In this document: in pieces, positions 32,603-40,351 of the stretch | Layout: the number at the start of each line of letters is the position of its first letter | How positions within the stretch are numbered: the first letter of the stretch is position 1 | Assembly (NCBI GenBank): GCA_050698355.1 | Contig: JBOHBN010000203.1 | Span: 1-49,011, forward strand | DNA: 49,011 bases | Source: JBOHBN01 sp050698355 | GTDB taxonomy: Bacteria > Actinomycetota > Actinomycetes > Streptosporangiales > WHST01 | Reading direction: 5' to 3' | Position numbers and translations under genes: made by a program | Notes under the pieces: generated by a model | Seen by the model: the letters and a program-made list of their open reading frames with translations, nothing else | Told to the model about the DNA's origin: nothing | The model's database searches: none

Positions 32603-33286
32603 ATGAGCGAGCTGACGAGCCAGTCCGGCGAGCCCGGCGCGCGGTTGCTCGACCTCGTACAGGTAATGGACCGCCTGTACTCACCCGGCGGCTGCCCGTG
32701 GGACCGGGCGCAGACCCACGAGTCACTCGTGCGCTACCTGCTCGAGGAGGCGTACGAGCTCGCGGAGGCGATCGAGACCGGGGACCGGGCCGCATTGCGC
32801 GAGGAACTCGGTGACGTGCTCATGCAGGTGGTGTTCCACGCCCGGATCGCCGCCGAGGACGCCACCGACCCGTGGGGCATCGACGAGGTCGCCGGCGACA
32901 TCGCCGACAAGCTGGTGCGCCGCCATCCGCACGTGTTCGGGGACGAGCAGGCGCCGGAGGGCGAGCGGGCCCAGGTCCGGTGGGACGCGCTGAAGGCCGC
33001 GGAGAAGGAGCGCACGTCGGTGGTCGAGGGTGTGCCTCTCGCGCAGCCGGCGCTCGCGCTCGCCGGCAAGCTGCTCGGCCGCGCCGAGCGTGCCGGGCTC
33101 GACGTCGCCGTCCCCGCCGCTCCCGTCGGCCCGCAGGGCGAGGGCGTGGACGCCGACCAGGTCGGCGCGCTGCTGTTCGCCGCCGCTGCGCGGGCGCACC
33201 GCGCCGGTATCGACCCCGAGCAGGCCCTGCGCTCCGCGGCGCGCGCGTACCGCGATCGTGTCCTGCAGGCCGAGACCACGCAGTAA
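32603..33286 (+). CDS. mazG: Nucleoside triphosphate pyrophosphohydrolase MazG
   Basis: A 227-residue MazG protein that hydrolyses (d)NTPs, including aberrant ones, to monophosphates and pyrophosphate. The N-terminal MazG domain is complete: LVQVMDRLYSPGGCPWDRAQTHESL, then LLEEAYELAEAIE (the EExxE magnesium site) and LREELGDVLMQVVFHARIA (ExxD). The C-terminal part is shortened, with a second weaker domain-like helix region (DADQVGALLFAAAARAHRAGIDPEQAL). It begins 2 bp after the lipoprotein stop without a strong ribosome binding site, which suggests coupling. Confidence 0.93.
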   Translation: MSELTSQSGEPGARLLDLVQVMDRLYSPGGCPWDRAQTHESLVRYLLEEAYELAEAIETGDRAALREELGDVLMQVVFHARIAAEDATDPWGIDEVAGDIADKLVRRHPHVFGDEQAPEGERAQVRWDALKAAEKERTSVVEGVPLAQPALALAGKLLGRAERAGLDVAVPAAPVGPQGEGVDADQVGALLFAAAARAHRAGIDPEQALRSAARAYRDRVLQAETTQ

Positions 33287-33351
33287 GCGCAATCCGGTCA
33301 CCAGCCGCGAACGGGTGTACGTTCCCGAGAGGTCAGCTACGAAAGGACGGG

Positions 33352-33717
33352 GTGAGCGTGATGCAGGTAGGGGCGAACATCGACGAGTGGCGGGGCAAGG
33401 ACGTCTACCTCAAGGATGGTGAGAAGCTCGGCAAGCTCGAAGAGGTGTACTACGACGCCGAGACCGACGAGTCGCTCTTCTTGTCGGTGAAGGCAGGGCG
33501 GCTCTCCAACAAGCACCTGCTCGTATCGTTGCGTGGCGTCGCCGCATCGCCCGACCACCTCGCGATGGCCTGGAGCAGGGACGACCTGGAGGGCGCCCCT
33601 ACGACCAAGCCCGGCGAGGGCCTGGACCCGGACGAGGAGGAGCGCGTCTTCCGGCACTACGGGATGGACTACCAGCGTCCTGGTACGGAGAGCGGGCGTC
33701 GGCTCGTCCGCCGCTAG
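33352..33717 (+). CDS. PRC-barrel domain protein
   Basis: A 121-residue protein with a PRC-barrel fold (GKDVYLKDGEKLGKLEEVYYDAETDESLFLSVKAG, about 14-48). This is the small beta-barrel found in RimM and in actinobacterial stress proteins, where it often mediates RNA or protein binding. A second conserved block follows (LLVSLRGVAASPDHLAMAWSRDDLEGAP), and the end is acidic then basic. The GTG at 33352 is chosen because GAAAGGA lies 4 nt upstream; GTG 33358 and ATG 33361 are also in frame. It stands alone between mazG and eno; a palindromic repeat starts 5 bp after its stop. Confidence 0.8.
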   Translation: MSVMQVGANIDEWRGKDVYLKDGEKLGKLEEVYYDAETDESLFLSVKAGRLSNKHLLVSLRGVAASPDHLAMAWSRDDLEGAPTTKPGEGLDPDEEERVFRHYGMDYQRPGTESGRRLVRR

Positions 33718-33722
33718 CTTTA

Positions 33723-33780
33723 CCGGTGATCATGAAACATGTTCGTAGCTATTGCTACGACGACCTTTCATGATCACCGG
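33723..33780. repeat. Nested palindromic repeat, copy B2
   Basis: Outer arms CCGGTGATCATGAAA (33723-33737) and its exact complement (33766-33780) enclose a second hairpin, TCGTAGC (33743-33749) with GCTACGA (33754-33760). The outer arms match those of copy B1 at 60-111, while the inner hairpin differs. It lies 5 bp after the PRC-barrel stop and about 96 bp before eno. It may act as a transcription-blocking hairpin, though no T-tract follows. Confidence 0.75.
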
Positions 33781-33876
33781 GTTGGGCAGCTGGCCTCGGC
33801 GTGCGTCCACCACCGCGGACGGACCGGCCGGTACGCTCGTACTGCTCGCCTTCCCCGATGCGTAAGAGGAGCACCC

Positions 33877-35169
33877 GTGGCGTCGATCGATGCGGTGTTC
33901 GGCCGCGAGATCCTGGACTCGAGGGGCAACCCGACCGTCGAGGTCGAGATCGCGCTCGATGACGGCTCGATCGCCACGGCCGCCGTACCCAGCGGCGCGT
34001 CCACCGGCCAGTTCGAGGCGGTCGAGCTCCGCGACGGCGACGATCGGTACGGCGGCAAGGGCGTGGAAAAGGCCGTCCTCGCGGTACGCGACGAGATCGG
34101 GCCCGAGCTCGTCGGCTTCGACGCCGACGAGCAGCGGCTGATCGACCAGGCACTGATCGACCTCGATGGCACGCCGGACAAGTCCAGGCTCGGTGCCAAC
34201 GCGATGCTCGGGGTGTCGCTCGCTGTCGCACGGGGGGCGGCGGAGTCGGCGAAGCTGCCGCTGTTCCGCTACATCGGCGGGCCGAACGCGCACCTGCTGC
34301 CCGTACCGATGCTCAACGTGTTGAACGGCGGGGCGCACGCGGACAGCAACGTCGCGGTGCAGGAGTTCATGATCTGCCCGGTGGGCGCCGACTCGTTCAC
34401 CGAGGCGCTGCGGTACGGCGCCGAAACCTACCACGCGCTGAAGTCCGTGCTGAAGGCCGAGGGTCTCGCCACGGGCCTCGGCGACGAGGGCGGCTTCGCA
34501 CCCAACCTGGAGAGCAACAGGGCAGCGCTCGACCTCATCGCTGCCGCCGTGGAGAAGGCAGGCTACGCGCTCGGCGACGACATCGTGTTCGCGCTCGATC
34601 CGGCCGCGACCGAGTTCTATGCCGATGGTGCGTACCAGTTCGAGGGCACCGCGCGCACCGCCGAGCAGATGACCGACTACTACCGCGAACTGATCGACAA
34701 CTACCCGATCGTGTCGATCGAAGACCCGCTCGCCGAGGAGGACTGGGACGGCTGGCGGCAGCTGACGTCCGCGCTCGGCGACCGGGTGCAGCTCGTCGGC
34801 GACGACCTGTTCGTCACCAATCCCGAACGGGTACGGCGCGGCATCAGCGAGGGCGTCGCCAACGCCGTGCTGATCAAGGTCAACCAGATCGGCACGCTCA
34901 CCGAGACGCTCGACACTGTCGCGCTCGCGACGAGCAACGGCTACCGGTGCAAGTTCAGCCACCGCTCGGGCGAGACCGAGGACACCACGCTCGCCGACCT
35001 CGTCGTCGCCGCGAACGCGGGCCAGCTCAAGTCGGGTGCCCCCGCGCGGAGCGAGCGCCTCGCCAAGTACAACCAGCTGCTGCGCATCGAGGGGATACTC
35101 GACGACGCCGCGCGGTACGCGGGATGGTCGGCGTTCCCGCGATCCGTCCGGAGCACGACGAGCACGTGA
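33877..35169 (+). CDS. eno: Enolase
   Basis: A 430-residue enolase converting 2-phosphoglycerate to phosphoenolpyruvate in glycolysis; full length. Family motifs are AVFGREILDSRGNPTVEVE, PSGASTGQFEAVELRDGD (mobile loop), MLNVLNGGAHADSNVAVQEFM, GLGDEGGFAPN (catalytic Glu), the metal ligands in FALDPAATEFY, SIEDPLAEEDWDGW and GDDLFVTN, LIKVNQIGTLTET (catalytic Lys) and FSHRSGETEDTT. The GTG at 33877 has AGAGGAG upstream and directly begins the conserved N-terminus. Its stop overlaps the ftsB start (GTGA). Confidence 0.97.
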   Translation: MASIDAVFGREILDSRGNPTVEVEIALDDGSIATAAVPSGASTGQFEAVELRDGDDRYGGKGVEKAVLAVRDEIGPELVGFDADEQRLIDQALIDLDGTPDKSRLGANAMLGVSLAVARGAAESAKLPLFRYIGGPNAHLLPVPMLNVLNGGAHADSNVAVQEFMICPVGADSFTEALRYGAETYHALKSVLKAEGLATGLGDEGGFAPNLESNRAALDLIAAAVEKAGYALGDDIVFALDPAATEFYADGAYQFEGTARTAEQMTDYYRELIDNYPIVSIEDPLAEEDWDGWRQLTSALGDRVQLVGDDLFVTNPERVRRGISEGVANAVLIKVNQIGTLTETLDTVALATSNGYRCKFSHRSGETEDTTLADLVVAANAGQLKSGAPARSERLAKYNQLLRIEGILDDAARYAGWSAFPRSVRSTTST

Positions 35170-35732
35170 GTACGGAGCGGCGCGGCACGCGCGGCCCGAG
35201 TGATCCCGGGCGGCGCAAGCCCGGCGTGTCGCGCAGTGACCGGTCGACGCAGCGGCCCGAGACGCGGCGGCGTACGGCCGGTTCCGGTCGCAGCATCGTG
35301 GACGGGGCCAGCGAGCGCGCCGGCAAGAAGCGGGCCCCGGCGCTGCCGGAACGCGAGATCAGGCGCAGGTTCACCGGCCGCGCCGCGGTGCTCGCGGCGG
35401 TGCTCTGCCTGCTCGTGGTCGGGCTGGCGTACCCGCTGCGCGAGTACATCACCCAGCGGCAGCAGATCGCCGAGCTGGAGGCGAAGAAGCGGCAGCAGGA
35501 AAAGGACATCGGGAAGCTCCAGCGGCAGCAGCAGCGACTGCAGGACCCGGCGTACATCGAGCAGCAGGCGCGGCGCCGGCTGCACTACGCCAAGCCCGGC
35601 GAGATCACCTACGTGGTCATCGACGACGGCACCGGCGGCAGTGGCGGGGGGCCCGGCGGCTCGGCGGGCGGCCAGAGCTGGTACGAGCGGCTGTGGAGTT
35701 CGGTGCACGTCGCCGACCGCCCGGGCAAGTGA
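35166..35732 (+). CDS. ftsB: Septum formation initiator FtsB/DivIC family protein
   Basis: A 188-residue bitopic division protein. It has a long basic cytoplasmic N-terminus (about 1-70), one membrane helix (AAVLAAVLCLLVVGLAYPL), an extracytoplasmic coiled coil (YITQRQQIAELEAKKRQQEKDIGKLQRQQQRLQ), and the family end motif DPAYIEQQARRRLHYAKPGE. A glycine-rich tail follows. The protein would join FtsL and FtsQ at the septum. The position after eno and before DUF501 is conserved in actinobacteria. The GTG at 35166 overlaps the eno stop; its own stop overlaps the next GTG. Confidence 0.93.
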   Translation: MSTERRGTRGPSDPGRRKPGVSRSDRSTQRPETRRRTAGSGRSIVDGASERAGKKRAPALPEREIRRRFTGRAAVLAAVLCLLVVGLAYPLREYITQRQQIAELEAKKRQQEKDIGKLQRQQQRLQDPAYIEQQARRRLHYAKPGEITYVVIDDGTGGSGGGPGGSAGGQSWYERLWSSVHVADRPGK

Positions 35733-36238
35733 GCGGCCCGGAGCCGAGTGCCGCTGACCTGGCCACGGTCCGGCGGCAGCTGGGACGCCCGGCGCGCGCC
35801 GTACGCGCCGTTGCACACCGGTGCCCGTGCGGTCTGCCCGACGTCATCGAGACCAGCCCCCGGCTCGAGGACGGCACGCCGTTCCCGACGCTGTTCTACC
35901 TGACCTGCCCGCGAGCGTGCGCAGGCGTAGGGCGGCTCGAGGCCGGTGGCGCGATGCGCGAGATGAGTGCACGGCTCGCCGACGACCCCGATCTCGCGGC
36001 GCGGTACGCGTCCGCGCACGACGACTACCTCGCCCGGCGCGACGCGATCGACGTGCTGCCGAACCGCGACAGCGCGGGTGGCATGCCGAACCGGGTGAAG
36101 TGCCTGCACGCGTTGGCGGCGCACGCTCTCGCCGCCGGGGAGGGCGTCAACCCGTTCGGCGACGAGACCGTACGGCTAGCGGGCGCCTGGTGGGACCGCG
36201 GCCCGTGCATACACCCGAACCTGTCAGTGCCTGGTTGA
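35729..36238 (+). CDS. DUF501 protein, C-terminus ended by palindromic element
   Basis: A 169-residue DUF501 protein of unknown function, always found next to ftsB and ppx in actinobacteria. The conserved core is RAVAHRCPCGLPDVIETSPRLEDGTPFPTLFYLTCPRA (about 30-67), with three cysteines that could bind metal, and MPNRVKCLHALAAHALAAGEGVNPFGD. The GTG at 35729 overlaps the ftsB stop. The last five residues, LSVPG, and the TGA stop lie inside palindromic element copy 3, so the element decides where this protein ends. The original C-terminus probably ended around GPCIHPN or a little beyond. Confidence 0.92.
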   Translation: MSGPEPSAADLATVRRQLGRPARAVRAVAHRCPCGLPDVIETSPRLEDGTPFPTLFYLTCPRACAGVGRLEAGGAMREMSARLADDPDLAARYASAHDDYLARRDAIDVLPNRDSAGGMPNRVKCLHALAAHALAAGEGVNPFGDETVRLAGAWWDRGPCIHPNLSVPG

Positions 36239-36264
36239 GCCATAGCTCAACCAGGCACTGACAA
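36221..36264 (+). repeat. In-frame palindromic element, copy 3 (DUF501 stop)
   Basis: The most symmetrical copy: perfect 19-bp arms 36222-36240 and 36245-36263 (TGTCAGTGCCTGGTTGAGC and complement) around CATA. Its TGA (36236-36238) is the stop codon of the DUF501 gene. The ppx start lies 22 bp after the element, with an intact GGAGGA ribosome binding site in between. Confidence 0.92.
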
Positions 36265-36285
36265 CTACCCAAACGGAGGACAGCA

Positions 36286-37266
36286 GTGAGTACGACGCGG
36301 GTCGCCGCGATCGACTGCGGCACGAACTCGATCCGGTTGCTGGCCGCCGACGTCGACCCGGTGGCGGGCACGCTCACCGAACTCGACCGCAGGATGGAGA
36401 TCGTCCGGCTCGGGCAGGGCGTCGACCGCACCGGCCGCCTCGCGACCGACGCCCTGGACCGCACGCTCGCCGCGTGCGAGCGGTACGCCGGGGTCGTTCG
36501 CGACCTCGGCATCACCCGGGTGCGCATGGTCGCCACCAGCGCGACCCGCGACGCCGCCAACGCCAGCGAGTTCGTCCAGGGCGTGCACGGTGTCCTGGGC
36601 GTCGACCCGGAGGTCGTCGAGGGCGCGGAGGAGGCAGCCCTGTCGTACCTGGGCGCGACGCGTGAGCTTGCCGGCCGCGACGACCTGGCGTGGCCGTTCC
36701 TCGCGGTGGATATCGGCGGCGGCTCCACCGAGTTCGTCCGCGCGAGCGAGGGCGGCGCCGTGCGCGCCCGGTCGGTGGACGTGGGGTCGGTGCGCCTCAC
36801 CGAACGGCACCTGGCGGACGACCCACCGCTGGCCGCGCAGGTCGAGTCCGCCAGCCGGGACATCGACGCCGCGATCGCGCTCGCCGACGAGGCGGTGGGG
36901 CTGAGCGACGCCGGCACCCTGCTGGGTCTCGCAGGTACGGTCACCACGCTCGGCGGCATCGCGCTGGACCTGCCCGCGTACGACTCCGCGCGCATCCACC
37001 ACTCGCGGATGCCCGCCGCGCGGGTGCACGAGATCACCCGCGACCTGCTCCGCATGTCCCACGCGGAGCGCGCGGCGAACGCGGTCATCCACCCCGGCCG
37101 GGTGGACGTCATCGGAGCCGGCGCGCTCATCCTGGACCGGATCGTCTCGTACACCGGTGTGCCGGAGGTGCTGGTGAGCGAGCACGACATCCTGGACGGC
37201 ATCGCCTGGTCGCTCGTTGACCAGGAACGTCGACACAATGTCGAGAGTGACATAACGCGTCCGTAA
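36286..37266 (+). CDS. ppx: Exopolyphosphatase/GppA-family phosphatase
   Basis: A 326-residue Ppx/GppA protein, which removes phosphate from polyphosphate or from pppGpp. The ASKHA-fold motifs are in order: VAAIDCGTNSIRLLAADVD (first phosphate loop), RMVATSATRDAANASEF, FLAVDIGGGSTEFVRASEGG (second phosphate loop), GLAGTVTTLGGIAL and VIGAGALILDRIV. It has the short actinobacterial form with only the catalytic domains. The GTG at 36286 follows GGAGGA at 5 nt. It is downstream of DUF501 in the conserved eno-ftsB-DUF501-ppx order, separated here by the palindromic element. Confidence 0.93.
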   Translation: MSTTRVAAIDCGTNSIRLLAADVDPVAGTLTELDRRMEIVRLGQGVDRTGRLATDALDRTLAACERYAGVVRDLGITRVRMVATSATRDAANASEFVQGVHGVLGVDPEVVEGAEEAALSYLGATRELAGRDDLAWPFLAVDIGGGSTEFVRASEGGAVRARSVDVGSVRLTERHLADDPPLAAQVESASRDIDAAIALADEAVGLSDAGTLLGLAGTVTTLGGIALDLPAYDSARIHHSRMPAARVHEITRDLLRMSHAERAANAVIHPGRVDVIGAGALILDRIVSYTGVPEVLVSEHDILDGIAWSLVDQERRHNVESDITRP

Positions 37267-37309
37267 CGGCGGCAGCGCCGACGCTGCCATTCGTGCAAAG
37301 GTGTCCTGC

Positions 37310-38101
37310 GTGCACGTACCACCCGGAAGCGGCTGGCCAGAGGACCCGGCCACCGCGCGTACCCCGGTCGCGGCCGATGCAGACGGCGTTGCCCACCTCG
37401 CGGATGCGGCCCGGTCGATCGGCCAGCTCGACGCGCGTGTCAGCGTGTGCCGCGCCTGCCCGCGGTTGGTCGAGTGGCGCGAGCAGGTCGCGCGGGAACG
37501 GCGCAGGGCGTACGCGGGAGAGACGTACTGGGGCCGGCCGGTGCCGAGCTTCGGCGACACCTCCCCCCGGGTTCTCGTCGTCGGGCTGGCGCCAGCGGCG
37601 CACGGCGCGAACCGCACCGGCCGGATGTTCACCGGCGACCGGAGCGGTGAGTGGCTGTTCCGCGCGCTGTACCGCGCCGGGCTCGCCACCGCCCCGGTGA
37701 GCACCGCGGCGGGTGACGGGTTGCAGCTGCCCGGCGCGCGCGTCGTCGCCCCCGTGCACTGCGCACCGCCCGCCAACAAGCCCACCCCCGACGAGCGGGA
37801 CGCGTGCGAGCCGTGGCTGGTGCGCGAGATGCGGCTCGTACGCGGCTCGGTTCGCGTGGTCGTCGCGCTCGGGGCGTTCGCGTGGCAGGCCGCATGGCGT
37901 GGGCTACGGCTCGCCGAGTACCCGCTGCCGCCGCGGCGAGCGGCGTTCGGTCATGGCGCCGAGATGGCGCTGCCGGAGGGCCGGCTGCTGATCGGCTCTT
38001 ACCACCCGAGCCAGCAGAACACGTTCACAGGCAAGCTCACCGAGACGATGTTCGACGCCGTGTTCACTCGGGCGGCCACCTTTGGTGGGGACGCGGTGTG
38101 A
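37310..38101 (+). CDS. Uracil-DNA glycosylase, family 5 (UdgB) type
   Basis: A 263-residue uracil-DNA glycosylase for base excision repair. Cysteines in VSVCRACPRLVEW, PVHCAPPANKPTPDERDACEPWL suit a 4Fe-4S cluster. Motif 1, GLAPAAHGANRTGRMFTGD, has no catalytic Asp or Asn, as expected for family 5. Motif 2 is GSYHPSQQNTFTGKL. The GTG at 37310 is preferred to the GTG at 37301 because AAAGG lies about 8 nt before it. Its stop overlaps the next start in GTGA, tying it to the DUF4129-like and MoxR genes. Confidence 0.9.
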   Translation: MHVPPGSGWPEDPATARTPVAADADGVAHLADAARSIGQLDARVSVCRACPRLVEWREQVARERRRAYAGETYWGRPVPSFGDTSPRVLVVGLAPAAHGANRTGRMFTGDRSGEWLFRALYRAGLATAPVSTAAGDGLQLPGARVVAPVHCAPPANKPTPDERDACEPWLVREMRLVRGSVRVVVALGAFAWQAAWRGLRLAEYPLPPRRAAFGHGAEMALPEGRLLIGSYHPSQQNTFTGKLTETMFDAVFTRAATFGGDAV

Positions 38102-38838
38102 GCGGCGAGGGAGGCCCCCGCCGGCGGGACCGGCTGGACCTCCGCGCGCTGCTTGCCGCCCTCGGCGTCGCCGCTCTGGTCGCGCTCGTCGCGTACGCAG
38201 CGGGTGGCGGGTCCCCGATCACGTCGACGCGGCTGCCGCTCGTGCACGTCTCGCAGAGCCCGACTCCGTCGCTCTCCCTCACGGCCACGCCGGTCGACGG
38301 CGGCCGGTCGATGAGCGACTCCATTGCGATGGTGATCTTCGGCCTTATCGTCCTGGTCGTCGCGGTTCCCCTCATCTACGTGCTCGTCCGGCTGGTGCTG
38401 GTGCTGCTGGGCATCGTCAACCGCAACGACGTGATACGCGCACGCTGGGACGACGAGGACCTGCAGCTATCCGCCGGCGAACCGATCCCCGAGGCCGAGC
38501 GCGCCGAGCGACTGATCGCCGGTATCGACGCCGGGCTGGCCGACCTGGAGGCGGGCCGCGGTGCTCGCGTGGCTGTCATCGACTGCTGGGTGCGGCTCGA
38601 GCGCGCCGCCGCGGATGCAGGGGTCACCCGCCGCCCGGAGGAGACCGCGACCGATCTCGCGGTACGCATGCTCGCCGGTGAGCGGGTCCGCCGCCAGGCG
38701 CTCGACCGGCTGCTGGTGCTGTACCACCTGGCGAGGTACTCCCGGCACCCGATCACATCGGATGACGTGGACGCCGCTCGTTCGGTGCTGGCCGAGATCC
38801 GCCATGACCTTGCGTCCCAGCCCGTGGACACCGTATGA
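38098..38838 (+). CDS. DUF4129-domain membrane protein
   Basis: A 246-residue protein with two membrane helices (LLAALGVAALVALVAYAAGG and SIAMVIFGLIVLVVAVPLIYVLVRLVLVLLGIV) separated by a Ser/Thr/Pro-rich external loop. The cytoplasmic domain contains VIDCWVRLERAAADAGVTRRPEETATDLAVRML and RLLVLYHLARYSRHPITSDDVDAA, the DUF4129 pattern. DUF4129 domains usually sit with MoxR ATPases, DUF58 proteins and transglutaminases, and the first two of these follow here. It starts within a GTGA overlap and ends in an ATGA overlap. Confidence 0.85.
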   Translation: MSGEGGPRRRDRLDLRALLAALGVAALVALVAYAAGGGSPITSTRLPLVHVSQSPTPSLSLTATPVDGGRSMSDSIAMVIFGLIVLVVAVPLIYVLVRLVLVLLGIVNRNDVIRARWDDEDLQLSAGEPIPEAERAERLIAGIDAGLADLEAGRGARVAVIDCWVRLERAAADAGVTRRPEETATDLAVRMLAGERVRRQALDRLLVLYHLARYSRHPITSDDVDAARSVLAEIRHDLASQPVDTV

Positions 38839-39356
38839 GGACCCAGCGGCGGTCCACCACTACGGTTCAGCGGGAGGTCCTGCTCGTCCTGGCGGGTGCG
38901 GCCGCCGGCACATTGCTGCTGTGGGCGGGGCACGCGACGCTCGCGTTCCGCGCCGTCTCGCTGCCGGCGGCGTTCGCGGTGTCGGCGCTCGGCGCGATCG
39001 GCTGGCGCTCGGCCGCCGCCGTCCGGCGCCGCGGCGGGTCACCGGCCGACCCGGTGGTGCACGTACCGAGGACCGCCACGTACAGCGGCGCCTTCGCCCG
39101 GATCGGCCACATCACCGGCCTGCTGGACTTCGTGCCGGCCGAGGCACGGCACTTCGAGTACGGCGTACGCCCACTGCTCGTCGAGCTGATCGACGACCGG
39201 TTGCGCCGGCATCACCGCATCGACCGCCGGGCCCAACCCGAGCGGGCCCGGCAGATCGTGGGAGAGGAACTGTGGACACTCGTCGAGGCGGAGCAGAGTC
39301 AGAGCCCGAGTTCGCGGCGGCTGCGCGGCTGGGTGGAGGAGATCGAGCGGCTGTGA
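38835..39356 (+). CDS. Hypothetical two-helix membrane protein in MoxR cluster
   Basis: A 173-residue protein with two adjacent N-terminal membrane helices (VLLVLAGAAAGTLLLWAGH and SLPAAFAVSALGAIGW). The cytoplasmic part is charged, with FEYGVRPLLVELIDDRLRRHHRIDRRAQPERARQIVGEELW and an acidic C-terminus. It has no assigned function here, but the same kind of small membrane protein is regularly found between DUF4129 and MoxR genes in actinobacteria. It is coupled to both neighbours (ATGA before; TGATG after). Confidence 0.8.
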   Translation: MRTQRRSTTTVQREVLLVLAGAAAGTLLLWAGHATLAFRAVSLPAAFAVSALGAIGWRSAAAVRRRGGSPADPVVHVPRTATYSGAFARIGHITGLLDFVPAEARHFEYGVRPLLVELIDDRLRRHHRIDRRAQPERARQIVGEELWTLVEAEQSQSPSSRRLRGWVEEIERL

Positions 39357-40351
39357 TGTCTGACGAGATGACGCCGGCGCGGGCGGGGGAGTACGCCAGC
39401 CAGGTGGTCTCCGCCGTGGAGCGAGCCGTGGTCGGCAAGCGGGACGCGGTCGAGCTCGTGCTGGCGGGCGTGCTCGCCGGTGGCCACGTGCTTCTCGAGG
39501 ACCTGCCCGGGCTCGGCAAAACCCTCATCGCGCGCTCGTTCGCCCAGGTGCTGGGGCTGGACTTCCGCCGCGTGCAGTTCACCCCCGACCTGCTGCCCGC
39601 GGACATCACCGGCTCGTACGTCTTCGACCAGGGCACGTCCTCGTTCGACTTCCGGGCCGGCCCGGTGTTCACCAACGTCCTCCTGGCCGACGAGATCAAC
39701 CGGACACCGCCGAAGACCCAGGCGGCGCTGCTCGAGGCCATGCAGGAGATGCAGGTGAGTGTCGAGGGCGACACCAGGCTGCTGGCGCCGCCGTTCCACG
39801 TGCTTGCGACGTCGAACCCGATCGAGTACGAGGGGACGTACCCGCTGCCCGAGGCGCAGCTCGACAGGTTCCTGCTGCGGGTCTCCATCGGCTACCCCGG
39901 GGCGGACGACGAGTGGGAGGTGCTGCGGCGGCGGATGGCGCGGCGGCGGGAGGCGCAGACCCTCGACGCGGTGGTCGACCGGGCGACGCTGCTCGCCATG
40001 CAGCAGGCGGTCGAGGCCGTCACGGTCGAGGACACCGTCGGGCAGTACATCGTCGCGCTCGTCACCGCGACCCGCGAGCATTCCCAGGTCCTTGTGGGCG
40101 CGTCGCCGCGTGGGGCGCTGGCGTTGCTCGCGTGCGCGCGTGCGGTGGCGCTGATGCGCGGGCGCGACTACGTCCTGCCCGAGGACGTGCAGCAGGTCGC
40201 CCCGGCGGCGCTCGCGCACCGGGTGACGATCAAGCCGGAGATGTGGCTGCGCCGGGTCACCGCGGAGGGCGTCATCGGTGAGGTCGCCGCGTTGGTCGCC
40301 GCCCCGATGACGGCGGCGGTGCCGCACGGCGCGGACTGGTCCGATGGCTGA
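39356..40351 (+). CDS. MoxR-family AAA+ ATPase
   Basis: A 331-residue MoxR ATPase, a chaperone-like AAA+ protein thought to mature partner proteins. Motifs are GGHVLLEDLPGLGKTLIARSFA (Walker A), NVLLADEINRTPPKTQAALLEAMQE (Walker B), VEGDTRLLAPPFHVLATSNPIEYEGTYPLPEAQLDRF (sensor 1 and arginine finger) and VGASPRGALALLACARAVALMRGRDYVLPEDV (sensor 2). The ATG at 39356 overlaps the preceding stop by 1 bp. The last 8 bp overlap the start of the DUF58 gene, its natural partner. Confidence 0.94.
   Translation: MSDEMTPARAGEYASQVVSAVERAVVGKRDAVELVLAGVLAGGHVLLEDLPGLGKTLIARSFAQVLGLDFRRVQFTPDLLPADITGSYVFDQGTSSFDFRAGPVFTNVLLADEINRTPPKTQAALLEAMQEMQVSVEGDTRLLAPPFHVLATSNPIEYEGTYPLPEAQLDRFLLRVSIGYPGADDEWEVLRRRMARRREAQTLDAVVDRATLLAMQQAVEAVTVEDTVGQYIVALVTATREHSQVLVGASPRGALALLACARAVALMRGRDYVLPEDVQQVAPAALAHRVTIKPEMWLRRVTAEGVIGEVAALVAAPMTAAVPHGADWSDG

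Noticed and set aside
33723..33780. Palindrome as a simple intrinsic terminator for the PRC-barrel gene
   Set aside because: The hairpin is strong but has no T-run after it, and the same outer arms recur elsewhere around a different core, so a dispersed repeat is the better reading. Terminator function cannot be excluded.
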